Notes under the pieces: generated by a model
Told to the model about the DNA's origin: nothing
The model's database searches: none
Seen by the model: the letters and a program-made list of their open reading frames with translations, nothing else
Shown: in pieces, positions 55,686 through 64,000 of the stretch
How the letters are laid out: every line of letters starts with the position of its first letter
Numbering within the stretch: the stretch's first letter is position 1
NCBI RefSeq assembly: GCF_900183575.1
Contig: NZ_FXUZ01000002.1
Location: 124,001-188,000, forward strand
From: Staphylococcus cornubiensis
Lineage (GTDB): Bacteria; Bacillota; Bacilli; Staphylococcales; Staphylococcaceae
Direction of reading: 5' to 3'
Length of the DNA: 64,000 nucleotides
Program-made: the position numbers and the translations under genes

Positions 55686-56567
55686 TTATAGTTTTCTTTC
55701 TACGTTCCAATAATGACAACATGCGTCGACTAAATCAAAGACGTGTTGATTATATTCGCGCTTTTTTGAGTAATTGAGATAGATTGTTCTTTTAATGTTT
55801 GGACGGATTTTAATCGCACTTAGTTGAAAAGTGGAGTATGACTGATAATACATTTGCGGTATGACCGCGTAACCCATACCTTGATGAACAAAGTTGGTTG
55901 CTGTCTCGAATCGATCGACTTCCATAATAATGTGTGGTCGTTCATCTAAGCGCGTGAAATAGTCATCGATATGTTTGCGTACTTGGTAACCACGATTAGG
56001 TACGATGAGCGGTAAGTTTTTAATCGAGACAGATTTTTGATTCCCAAAAGCGTGAGGTGGTGCGAGTACAACATAATCTTCCCGATATAACGGTAGAGAA
56101 ATGATACCGTCATGCCGAATTTCATCGTTCGACAAACCTAAATGAATATCAAAATTAATTAACTTTTGGGCTAACTGATTGGGGTCCAGTATTTCAGTAA
56201 TTTGATAGTGTTGTTCTGGGTGTGCATTTTGGTGCGTTTGGACCACAGTCGAGACCCAACGTGCAGTCGATTCAATAATAGCCATTTTAATTTTCGGTGT
56301 TTGACTCATTTTTAGATCATACATTTTTTCGATAGATTGATGATAATGTTTAACGAGTTCGACGGCTTCGTTATAAAATTGAATCCCTTTTTCAGTAATT
56401 GAAATTTCTTTTGTTGTTCTTTTCAGCAATTGATAACCGAGATCACGTTCCATTTTTTTAATCGTCGCGGTTAATGACGGTTGACTAATATGTAAGACTT
56501 GCGCAGCCTTCGTAAAACTATTTTGGTGCACGATTTCGATAAAGTATTCCAACTGTATAACTTTCAT
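55686..56567 (-). CDS. LysR-family transcriptional regulator of the hut operon (probable)
   Basis: 293 residues. N-terminal helix-turn-helix NSFTKAAQVLHISQPSLTATIKKMERDLG (quoted in part, about 16-44), and a C-terminal effector domain from about 90. It is divergent from yjiH-hutU-hutI, the usual place of the histidine-utilisation LysR regulator in staphylococci. A short AT-rich gap (56568-56729) carries both promoters. The effector, urocanate or histidine, is inferred from context. AGGAGG precedes the start. Confidence 0.88.
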   Translation of the reverse strand: MKVIQLEYFIEIVHQNSFTKAAQVLHISQPSLTATIKKMERDLGYQLLKRTTKEISITEKGIQFYNEAVELVKHYHQSIEKMYDLKMSQTPKIKMAIIESTARWVSTVVQTHQNAHPEQHYQITEILDPNQLAQKLINFDIHLGLSNDEIRHDGIISLPLYREDYVVLAPPHAFGNQKSVSIKNLPLIVPNRGYQVRKHIDDYFTRLDERPHIIMEVDRFETATNFVHQGMGYAVIPQMYYQSYSTFQLSAIKIRPNIKRTIYLNYSKKREYNQHVFDLVDACCHYWNVERKL

Positions 56568-56765
56568 AAAATCCTCCTAATTATAGTTTAAGGTTATAAG
56601 TGATTAGTTTATTTATATTAGTTATTAATATCTTAGCATATTACAATGAAGATAGTCAGTGATAGTGTCATTAGGAATGAACAAAATAATGGGAAATGAA
56701 AAGCTAAGGGGAGCGGGCCGTTATTTTGTATGAGTACTCATAATTCAAGGGGGAGATGTATTGGG

Positions 56766-58070
56766 ATGAAGCATCAAGCAGTCAAGGGTAACCAGATGTG
56801 GCGTTTTTGGGTTTTAAGTTTGATAGGTGTGATTTGTTTCTTTGTACCTTTCCAAATCAATGGTGTACAAACCATTATTGTTGATCATGTGCATTTAGCG
56901 ATACGTGCAGGACTAAAAAGTGTCATGCCTTATATTGCGCTATTAATGATTTTAATAGGTGCAATCTTACCCATCTATCGAAAAGATTATAAGAAAACGA
57001 AAACAGACTTTGTAATCGTCATTGCCAAAGTTTTAGGTGCAGTGATTGGGCTCATGTACGTATTTCATATAGGTCCAAAAATTTTATTTGAAGCACAATA
57101 CGGTCCGTTTTTGTTTGATAAGTTGATGTTGCCACTCAGTGTTTTAATTCCTGTAGGGTCCATCGCTTTATCATTGTTAGTCGGATATGGATTACTAGAA
57201 TTTATTGGTGTGTTAATGCAACCGTTTATGCGCAAAGTGTTTAATACACCTGGTGAATCTGCTATTGACGCAGTGGCTTCCTTTGTAGGGAGTTATTCAC
57301 TCGGGTTATTAATTACAAATCGCGTGTATAAACAAGGTGTGTATAACTACAGAGAAGCTTTGATTATTGCGACAGGATTTTCGACAGTATCAGCAACTTT
57401 CATGGTCATTGTGGCGCGTACACTTGATTTGATGCCGCATTGGAATTTATATTTTTGGAGTTGCTTAGTCATCACATTTGTTGTGACGGCCATTTCGACT
57501 TATTTGCCGCCGATATCAAAGGCATCGAAAGCTTATTACAATAATCAAACGCGTCCAAAATCACCAAAAGTGGAAGGGTCACGCATTCAACAAGCATGGC
57601 TCGCAGTGAAAAAACAATCACATCAGGCGACACCATTGTTTAAAAACATGTGGACACATTTTGCTGAAGGGTTAGAAATGACGGTAGCGATTTTGCCTTC
57701 CATTTTGTCCATTGGTTTTATCGGCTTGTTGTTAGCGAATTTTACACCGATCATTGACATTGTCAGTTACATTTTTTATCCGTTCATCTATATTTTCCCG
57801 ATAGCAGAAAAAGCTTTGTTAGCGAAGGCATCTGCCATTTCGGTGATTGAAATGTTTTTACCATCATTGCTGGTCGTTAAAGCAACGATTGAAGTGAAAT
57901 TTGTCGTTGCCATTACGAGTGTATCAGCCATTATTTTCTTTTCAGCACTCGTACCGTGTATTTTAGCAACAGAAATTAAAGTTCCGATTTGGCAATTGTT
58001 ATGTATTTGGTTTATTCGTGTGACATTAACATTATTAATTACAATTCCGTTAAGTCTAATTATTTTTTAA
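56766..58070 (+). CDS. YjiH-family membrane protein (nucleoside-recognition/GATE domain), hut-linked
   Basis: 434 residues from ATG 56766; an ATG at 56730 gives a longer form but its ribosome site is 16 nt away. About ten membrane helices; the halves resemble GATE/nucleoside-recognition domains, with VASFVGSYSLGLLITNRVYKQG (about 175-196), REALIIATGFSTVSATFMVI and EMFLPSLLVVKA. It directly abuts hutU (18 bp), so it is probably a transporter or regulator of transport for histidine or urocanate, which is inferred from operon position. Confidence 0.82.
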   Translation: MKHQAVKGNQMWRFWVLSLIGVICFFVPFQINGVQTIIVDHVHLAIRAGLKSVMPYIALLMILIGAILPIYRKDYKKTKTDFVIVIAKVLGAVIGLMYVFHIGPKILFEAQYGPFLFDKLMLPLSVLIPVGSIALSLLVGYGLLEFIGVLMQPFMRKVFNTPGESAIDAVASFVGSYSLGLLITNRVYKQGVYNYREALIIATGFSTVSATFMVIVARTLDLMPHWNLYFWSCLVITFVVTAISTYLPPISKASKAYYNNQTRPKSPKVEGSRIQQAWLAVKKQSHQATPLFKNMWTHFAEGLEMTVAILPSILSIGFIGLLLANFTPIIDIVSYIFYPFIYIFPIAEKALLAKASAISVIEMFLPSLLVVKATIEVKFVVAITSVSAIIFFSALVPCILATEIKVPIWQLLCIWFIRVTLTLLITIPLSLIIF

Positions 58071-58088
58071 ATGAAAGGGAGACGTATT

Positions 58089-59756
58089 ATGGTGAGAAAT
58101 ATTCAAGCAAAAAAAGGTTTAGAAATTGAATGTAAAGGTTGGGAACAAGAAGCTGTTTTAAGAATGTTATATAACAACTTAGATCCAGAAGTGGCTGAAC
58201 ATCCCGAACGCCTTGTCGTGTACGGAGGTATCGGTAAAGCAGCGCGTAACTGGGAAGCGTTTGATGCGATTGTTGATACATTACGCCGTTTAGAAAATGA
58301 TGAGACGATGTTAGTTCAATCAGGTAAACCGGTCGCCGTATTTAAAACGCATGAAGAAGCGCCACGTGTGCTTTTATCGAATTCTGTGCTTGTACCTAAA
58401 TGGGCAACGTGGGAGCATTTTCATGAATTAGATAAAAAAGGTTTAATGATGTATGGACAAATGACAGCGGGAAGTTGGATTTACATTGGTTCACAAGGGA
58501 TTGTCCAAGGTACATACGAAACATTTGCAGAATTAGCGAACCAACATTTTGATGGCTCACTCAAAGGCACGATTACATTAACGGCCGGACTAGGAGGCAT
58601 GGGAGGTGCGCAACCACTTGCTGTAACGATGAATGGCGGCGTTGTCATTGGTGTAGACGTTGACCCTACACGTATTCAAAAACGTATCGACACACGTTAT
58701 TGTGATACGATTACACATTCATTAGATGAAGCGCTAGAAAAAGCAGAACAAGCAAGAAAAGAAGGACGTGCGCTCGCTATTGGTTTAGTCGGTAATGCTG
58801 CAGAAGTCCATCATGAAATTTTAAAACGTGGCTTCAAAATTGATATTGTCACAGACCAAACATCAGCACACGATCCGTTAAATGGTTACGTTCCTGAAGG
58901 CTACAGTTTAGATGAAGCGGCTGCATTAAGAGAAAGTGATCCGGTAAAATATGTCACATTATCCAAACAATCGATGAAAAAACATGTTGAAGCGATGTTA
59001 CAATTCCAAAAAAATGGTGCAGTGGCATTTGATTATGGTAACAATATCCGTCAAGTGGCATTTGATGAAGGGTTAGAAAATGCGTTTGATTTCCCTGGTT
59101 TCGTACCAGCATACATTCGTCCATTATTCTGTGAAGGTAAAGGACCATTCCGTTTCGCTGCGCTATCTGGGGATCCAAAAGACATCGAACGTGCGGACCA
59201 ATTAATGCGTGAGTTATTCCCAGAAGATGAAAAATTAATGCGCTGGTTAGACATGGCGAGTGAAAAAATCGCATTCCAAGGATTACCGTCAAGAATTGCG
59301 TGGCTTGGCTATGGTGAGCGTGCGAAAATGGGCCTAGCATTAAATGAACTCGTCCGTAACGGCGAAATTTCTGCACCTATCGTCATTGGTCGTGACCATC
59401 TAGATTCAGGTTCAGTGGCATCACCAAACCGTGAAACTGAAGCAATGTTAGACGGTTCAGATGCTGTAGGGGACTGGGCAATTTTAAATGCATTGATTAA
59501 CACAGCAGCGGGCGGTTCGTGGATTTCAGTACACCATGGTGGTGGTGTAGGTATGGGTTATTCATTACACGCAGGCATGGTCGTTGTCGCTGATGGTTCA
59601 GAACGTGCCGACAGAAGATTAGGACGTGTATTAACGACAGATCCGGGTATGGGTGTAGTGCGACATGCAGATGCAGGATATGAAAAAGCGATTGAAACTG
59701 CCAAAACTCGTGGCGTTGATATCCCTATGTTAACTAAGGAGGTAGAAACAGAATGA
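58089..59756 (+). CDS. hutU: Urocanate hydratase
   Basis: 555 residues from ATG 58089 (AAAGGGAG upstream), matching family length. NAD+-dependent hydration of urocanate to imidazolonepropionate. Blocks: [15 protein letters not shown] (about 46-60), [22 protein letters not shown] (NAD loop, quoted in part), [17 protein letters not shown] with a conserved Cys, and [19 protein letters not shown] near 480. Its last 4 bp overlap the hutI start, so it is translationally coupled with hutI. Confidence 0.96.
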   Translation: MVRNIQAKKGLEIECKGWEQEAVLRMLYNNLDPEVAEHPERLVVYGGIGKAARNWEAFDAIVDTLRRLENDETMLVQSGKPVAVFKTHEEAPRVLLSNSVLVPKWATWEHFHELDKKGLMMYGQMTAGSWIYIGSQGIVQGTYETFAELANQHFDGSLKGTITLTAGLGGMGGAQPLAVTMNGGVVIGVDVDPTRIQKRIDTRYCDTITHSLDEALEKAEQARKEGRALAIGLVGNAAEVHHEILKRGFKIDIVTDQTSAHDPLNGYVPEGYSLDEAAALRESDPVKYVTLSKQSMKKHVEAMLQFQKNGAVAFDYGNNIRQVAFDEGLENAFDFPGFVPAYIRPLFCEGKGPFRFAALSGDPKDIERADQLMRELFPEDEKLMRWLDMASEKIAFQGLPSRIAWLGYGERAKMGLALNELVRNGEISAPIVIGRDHLDSGSVASPNRETEAMLDGSDAVGDWAILNALINTAAGGSWISVHHGGGVGMGYSLHAGMVVVADGSERADRRLGRVLTTDPGMGVVRHADAGYEKAIETAKTRGVDIPMLTKEVETE

Positions 59757-61000
59757 CTTATGATTTACTGATTCAAAATATTAAGGAATTGATTTTACCT
59801 GTATCAACAGAGCGTCCGTTAAAAGGCAAAGATTTAGATGAATTGAATGTAGTGAAAAATGGTACAGTTGTGGTACATGAAGGTAAAATTGTCTATTCAG
59901 GACCTTATACTGAAGATTATGAAGCGCGTGAAACAATCGATGCATCTGAACGTGTTGTATCACCCGCACTTGTCGATGCACATACACATTTAGTTCACGG
60001 TGGCTCACGCGAACATGAAATGGCTTTAAAACGACAAGGCAAATCCTATTTAGAAATACTTGAATCAGGTGGTGGCATTTTATCAACTGTAGAAGCAACA
60101 CGCCAAGCGACTGAAGATGAACTATTTAACAAAGCTGAGTATGATTTATTAACGATGATGCATCACGGTGTCTTAGCTGTAGAAAGTAAAAGTGGTTATG
60201 GCTTAAACAAAGAAAATGAATTGAAGCAATTACGTGTATCTAAACGTTTAGAAGAAAAATACGGTTTGAAAATGCGCCATACATTTTTAGGACCACACGC
60301 CATTCCAAAAGAAGCTTCTTCACAAGCAGAGTTTTTACAAGAAATGATTGATTTATTGCCAGAAGTTAAAAAATACGCAGACTTTGCGGATATTTTCTGT
60401 GAGACTGGTGTATTTACATTAGAAGAATCGAAACGTTATATGCAAGCGGCGAAAGACCTTGGCTTAAGAGTGAAAATCCATGCAGACGAAATTGATCCGC
60501 TCGGTGGGTTAGGCTTAGCGATTGAGGAAGATGCGATTTCTGCCGATCACCTTGTCGCTTCAAGTGATAAAGACAAAGCCAACTTAAAAGATTCAGACAC
60601 TGTTGCGGTATTATTACCTGGCACAACATTCTATTTGGATAAAGAAAGTTATGCAGATGCAAGAGGCATGCTAGAGAACAACGGTGCGATTGCAATTGCG
60701 ACAGATTACAACCCAGGTAGCTGTGTCACAAATAACTTACAAATGGTCATGGCGATTGCATCATTAAAGTTAAAACTATCACCAGCCGAAATTTGGAACG
60801 CAGTCACAGTCAATGCAGCGAAAGCCATCGACGTCGACGCGGGTACAATCAACGAAGGCGATGATGCGAATATCGTCATTTGGCGCGCACCAAACCATGA
60901 ATATATTCCTTACCATTACGGTGTGAACCACGTTGAAAAAGTGATCCAAAACGGCCATGTCATCGTTGACCGTAAACCAGGTTTGTTAACAAAAGCATAA
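59753..61000 (+). CDS. hutI: Imidazolonepropionase
   Basis: 415 residues. Amidohydrolase-superfamily metal site [15 protein letters not shown] (about 73-87) and later histidines in [11 protein letters not shown] (about 179-189) and [16 protein letters not shown], with the metal Asp in [10 protein letters not shown]. It opens imidazolonepropionate to formiminoglutamate, which HutG then cleaves. It ends the yjiH-hutU-hutI operon. hutH is not in this window. Terminator at 61012. Confidence 0.96.
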   Translation: MTYDLLIQNIKELILPVSTERPLKGKDLDELNVVKNGTVVVHEGKIVYSGPYTEDYEARETIDASERVVSPALVDAHTHLVHGGSREHEMALKRQGKSYLEILESGGGILSTVEATRQATEDELFNKAEYDLLTMMHHGVLAVESKSGYGLNKENELKQLRVSKRLEEKYGLKMRHTFLGPHAIPKEASSQAEFLQEMIDLLPEVKKYADFADIFCETGVFTLEESKRYMQAAKDLGLRVKIHADEIDPLGGLGLAIEEDAISADHLVASSDKDKANLKDSDTVAVLLPGTTFYLDKESYADARGMLENNGAIAIATDYNPGSCVTNNLQMVMAIASLKLKLSPAEIWNAVTVNAAKAIDVDAGTINEGDDANIVIWRAPNHEYIPYHYGVNHVEKVIQNGHVIVDRKPGLLTKA

Positions 61001-61011
61001 GTAAGTGAAGA

Positions 61012-61062
61012 GAAGCGGCGTGGGACCTTGAAATAGAGGTGGCACGCCGCTTCATCTTTTTA
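61012..61062 (+). terminator. Terminator of the hutUI operon
   Basis: GAAGCGGCGTG pairs with CACGCCGCTTC around a 20-nt loop, then ATCTTTTT. Confidence 0.85.
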
Positions 61063-61189
61063 TCACGACACGTCTAATATGAGCGTAATGAAATAAGATG
61101 AATAGGACCAAAGTCATACATCATACCATCCCCGAAAGCAAAATAACTTTGTTGAGTCACTGATACCAATGAAAGAGAAAAGAATTAAG

Positions 61190-61450
61190 TTTGCAAAACA
61201 ATGAAAGCCTCCCGAGGTATAGACGCTGACTGAAATAACACCATTTCATTTTGTTAGTGGCTACTGTTTAACGCAGTAGCTGTCTGACTTCTCAATGCTA
61301 TCGCTTTTGGGAAGTCTAGTCAGCCTTGCGGGGGCAGTACGGCGAAACCTTTGTTGCACATGAGATTTCTGTACTGCTCCCGAAAATCCAATTTGGCTTC
61401 CATCGAGTGTACAATTTAATCAAGCCAAATTGAGTTGAGGCAAGTCATAA
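61190..61450 (-). repeat. Modular palindromic intergenic repeat, long form, ends worn (copy 10)
   Basis: Reverse orientation. The three-hairpin cassette lies at 61255-61381, followed by the class II centre CCAATTTGGCTT/AAGCCAAATT. The second cassette stem has GACTTCCCAA in place of GACTTCTCAA. Confidence 0.82.
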
Positions 61451-61538
61451 TGGTAACTGGTCTAAGTTCCCCAAAAAGTGTGATGGTTGGTCGAAGTATG
61501 GGTAGTGTGATTTTTAAGATATTAAGGAAGGAGTCAAA

Positions 61539-61830
61539 GATTGTAAGAACTGGGCAAGACTCCTGAGGCATTAAGTTCAAAGTAAAATGTCGACTTCTAA
61601 CTTCGATAGTGGCTACTGTTTAACGCAGTAGCTGTCTGACTTCTCAATGCTGATGCTTTTGAGAAGTCTAGTCAGCCTTGCGGGGGCAGTACGACGAAAT
61701 CTTTGCTACACATGAGATTTCTGTACTGCTCCCGAAAATCCAATTCGGCCTTCAATTTCTATTATCTTCAATCAAGCCGAATTTAGTTAAAGGTTCAGCG
61801 CCTCGGAAAGCGTAGCCTAGTGCAGCAATC
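61539..61830 (-). repeat. Modular palindromic intergenic repeat, long form (copy 11)
   Basis: 292 bp in reverse orientation, GATTGT to GCAATC, with cassette at 61607-61733, class II centre AATTCGGC/GCCGAATT and outer pair ACTAGGC/GCCCAGT. Together with copy 10 it fills most of the 970-bp gap between hutI and the SulP gene; both genes point the same way. I see no gene in this gap. Confidence 0.88.
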
Positions 61831-61970
61831 GCCAGATTATGCCAGAATCAGTTGTCAATATCATACTATGTTCCAAAAACAAACCATCACGCAAAACCTA
61901 AAATAATCAACAAATCCCGATTGCTTTGATATAATATAATGAAACAAAAGGGGAATCGGGGGGGACATCA

Positions 61971-63161
61971 ATGGGAAACACAATCCAAAGTTACCTCACA
62001 AGTTGGAAAGGACACACTTTCCAAAACATCACAGCAGGCTTACTTGTCGCATTAGCCATGATGCCAGGTGCCATCGCATTTTCATTCATTGCAGGCGTCA
62101 GTCCGACAGTCGGCATATTCAGTACCGCGCTAATGCTCATAGGGATCAGTTTTTTAGGTTCAAGAACGTTAATGGTCTCTGCACCAAGTAGTGGCGTGTC
62201 TATTGTCGCTGTATTAATCACTTCTATGTATGGACAACGTATGTTAATTGCAGCTATGCTCGTCATGGCGTTATTTCAAATGATATTCGCGTTTTGTCGT
62301 GTCGATAAAGCGATACATAAAATACCAGTGCCTGTCGTCGTTGGCTTTATGAATGCGTTAGCGTATTTATTATTCACCTCACAACTGAAACATATATTTG
62401 GACATACTCCATGGACGTATCTTTTTGCAGTGCTCAGTTTGGTCATGATACTTTTAATACCTTATCTCACAGAACGTATTCCAGCAGCTTTAATCATGAT
62501 TATTGTATTATCGATAGTGGCACAAGTGTTTCATGTCGATTTGATTTATGTCCAAGATTTAGCACATATTCATTTCGAAATGCCGACGATAGGGTTGCCT
62601 CAAGTTGATTTAACAGGCTGGATGATTTTAGAACTCATCATTTTTGGTTTAATGTTAGCCATTGTTGCGACGATACAAACGAGTTTGACCGCACGAATGG
62701 TCGATCAACTGACAGCAACAGAAAGTAGTCTCAATCGTGAATCATTCGGCCAAGGGCTAACGAATTTAATGATTGGATTACTTGGAGGACTTGCTGGAAG
62801 TGCGTTAGTGGGCCAGTCAAAATATAATCTCAAATTAGGAGCAACATCACGACTTTCAACTTTGGCAGCAGGTATCGTGATGTTGTTATTTTTAATTTTA
62901 TTAAGTCAAGTCGTCGGCAGTATTCCAATGGTCGTATTAGCCATTGTATTGACGCGCATTGCGATGAACACTTTTGATCGTCAAACGTTGAGGTATGTCG
63001 TGGAGCGACGTTGGGGAGAGTTCAGTATTATGCTGATGACTTTTCTATTGATTGTCATCGCACGTAATTTAGCGCTAGGGGTACTCGTGGGGACAGCGGT
63101 TTACTATAGTTATCAACGGTTTCAAAAATATCGAAAAGGATGGGATCAACATGACAGCTGA
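61971..63161 (+). CDS. SulP-type anion permease without STAS domain
   Basis: 396 residues, about 11-12 membrane helices. SulP-type blocks: NITAGLLVALAMMPGAIAFSFIAGVSPTVGIF at the N terminus (quoted in part), SAPSSGVSIVAVL (about 66-78) and TATESSLNRESFGQGLTNLMIGLLGGL (about 258-284). SulP proteins normally carry a C-terminal STAS domain of 100 or more residues; here the protein ends in a short basic tail (QKYRKGWDQHDS). Substrate might be sulfate, bicarbonate or another anion. Its 3' end overlaps the M20 gene by 11 bp, so the two are coupled. Confidence 0.85.
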   Translation: MGNTIQSYLTSWKGHTFQNITAGLLVALAMMPGAIAFSFIAGVSPTVGIFSTALMLIGISFLGSRTLMVSAPSSGVSIVAVLITSMYGQRMLIAAMLVMALFQMIFAFCRVDKAIHKIPVPVVVGFMNALAYLLFTSQLKHIFGHTPWTYLFAVLSLVMILLIPYLTERIPAALIMIIVLSIVAQVFHVDLIYVQDLAHIHFEMPTIGLPQVDLTGWMILELIIFGLMLAIVATIQTSLTARMVDQLTATESSLNRESFGQGLTNLMIGLLGGLAGSALVGQSKYNLKLGATSRLSTLAAGIVMLLFLILLSQVVGSIPMVVLAIVLTRIAMNTFDRQTLRYVVERRWGEFSIMLMTFLLIVIARNLALGVLVGTAVYYSYQRFQKYRKGWDQHDS

Positions 63162-64000
63162 TTTAAAACAATTGATTGCGTGGAGAAGATGGTTTCATCA
63201 AAATCCAGAACTTTCAAATGAGGAATTTCAAACAACGAAACGCTTACGAGAAATTTTAGAAAGTTATGATATTCGAATACTCGATTTACCTTTAAAAGTC
63301 GGTCTCATTGCAGAAGTGGGCTCAGGGGAAGACATGATAGCGATTCGTTCAGATATTGATGCTTTACCGATTAATGAAAAAACAAATTTAGTTTATCAGT
63401 CACAAAATGAAAACGTGATGCATGCATGTGGTCACGATATTCATATGGCATCGATTCTTGGAACAGCGGTAAAACTTAAAGCGATGGAGTCAGAACTTCC
63501 TGGACGCGTGCGCATTATATTTCAATCAGCTGAAGAAACGGGAGACGGTGCACCTGCTGTCGTTCAAACGGGTGCATTAGACGGTGCGTTAGCAATTCTA
63601 GGTTTTCACAATGCGCCAACGTTAAAAGTCGGTGAATGGCGTGCTAAATCAGGACACTTAACGTCAAATGTCGATCGATTTAACATTTGGATTAAAGGAC
63701 AAGGTGCACATGCAGCTATGCCACAAGATGCTATTGATCCTCAAATCGTCTTAGGTCAGCTCATTTCAAGTTTACAGACGATTGTTAGCCGTAATGTTGC
63801 ACCTTATGATGAAGCAGTCGTAACGATTGGACAAATCCATAGCGGTCATACATGGAATGTCATTCCTCAAGAAGCTATGTTAGAAGGAACTGTACGTAGT
63901 TTTAAACCAGAAATTCGTGACCAAGTTGAAGAAAGAATGACACAAATTTGCGAAGGATTAGAAAAACAGTTTAATGTGACAATAGAGTTGGATTATCATC
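63151..64000 (+). CDS. M20-family amidohydrolase/peptidase, 5' part (3' end outside window)
   Basis: At least 283 residues; the frame is open to the end of the window. It starts at ATG 63151, overlapping the SulP stop by 11 bp. M20D metal blocks: AIRSDIDALPINE (about 69-81), MHACGHDIHMASILG (about 94-108), SAEETGDGA (about 128-136) and FHNAPTL. Such enzymes remove N-acyl groups from amino acids or small peptides (hippurate hydrolase and aminoacylase class). Coupled with the SulP-type permease, perhaps for uptake and cleavage of an acylated compound, which is speculation. Confidence 0.88.
   Translation, partial: MTADLKQLIAWRRWFHQNPELSNEEFQTTKRLREILESYDIRILDLPLKVGLIAEVGSGEDMIAIRSDIDALPINEKTNLVYQSQNENVMHACGHDIHMASILGTAVKLKAMESELPGRVRIIFQSAEETGDGAPAVVQTGALDGALAILGFHNAPTLKVGEWRAKSGHLTSNVDRFNIWIKGQGAHAAMPQDAIDPQIVLGQLISSLQTIVSRNVAPYDEAVVTIGQIHSGHTWNVIPQEAMLEGTVRSFKPEIRDQVEERMTQICEGLEKQFNVTIELDYH

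Noticed and set aside
58954..59503. Long minus-strand frames antisense to hutU
   Set aside because: They are complements of a strongly conserved enzyme gene and have no start signals.
61917..61969. CCCGATT/AATCGGG inverted repeat around the SulP ribosome site as a translational switch
   Set aside because: A likely -10 (TATAAT) lies between the arms, so the left arm is probably not in the mRNA.

Overview
The window is a low-GC Firmicute chromosome segment that I read as Staphylococcus. It carries the staphylococcal neighbourhoods hssRS/hrtBA, tcaR-tcaA, mqo-lctP, fni, and yjiH-hutU-hutI with hutG and rpiA close by. The CopC/YcnI/DUF2871 locus, the absence of tcaB and the many modular intergenic repeats suggest a species outside the S. 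aureus/S. epidermidis groups, for example the S. intermedius/pseudintermedius or S. hyicus lineages. That placement is inference from memory of gene order, not a search.

Layout. 1-8.1 kb: the 3' end of a sucrose-type PTS permease, corA with a MarR regulator, a Na/phosphate cotransporter behind a PhoP-like box, and a copper-type locus (CopC-CopD fusion, YcnI, DUF2871). 8.1-16 kb: a Fur-boxed iruO-GNAT pair, a GlcP-type glucose symporter, a YhdH-type reductase, a PaiA-like acetyltransferase, a lipoprotein and L-lactate permease. 16-24.2 kb: a glycosyltransferase, malate:quinone oxidoreductase and the haem-sensing HssRS system facing the haem exporter HrtBA across a textbook HssR direct repeat. 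24.8-33.7 kb: an AbgT transporter, YdcF, tcaR-tcaA, a TetR regulator, an orphan TenA, a membrane protein, a thioredoxin-like protein and an alpha/beta hydrolase with unusual catalytic motifs. 34.6-46.4 kb: an orphan EIIC, thioesterase, fni, a Zur-boxed CobW/ZagA GTPase, gltS, an AraC regulator opposite a catalytic-domain-less GH2 fragment, a PadR/DUF1700/DUF4097 operon, NhaC and a DNA glycosylase. 46.6-64 kb: DUF805, a NatAB-type ABC exporter, ynfA, galM, MOSC, rpiA, hutG, a CPBP-like protein, a LysR regulator with the yjiH-hutU-hutI operon, a SulP-type permease and a truncated M20 amidohydrolase.

The genes are mostly ordinary core and near-core housekeeping. Themes are metal and haem homeostasis (CorA, CopCD/YcnI, IruO, HssRS/HrtBA, ZagA), carbon and redox metabolism (sucrose, glucose, lactate, malate, histidine) and envelope or antibiotic response (TcaRA). 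No tRNA, rRNA, insertion sequence, prophage or CRISPR array was seen.

The main structure that genes do not explain is a family of dispersed intergenic repeats, about ten copies or fragments, mostly between convergent genes. Complete copies start with GATTGC and end with GCAATC and fold into a long nested hairpin. They come in a short form of about 140 bp and a long form of about 290 bp that carries an extra 125-bp three-hairpin cassette. Stem blocks change on both sides together between copies. The arrangement resembles modular BOX-type elements or MITEs and is the best candidate here for something not well described.
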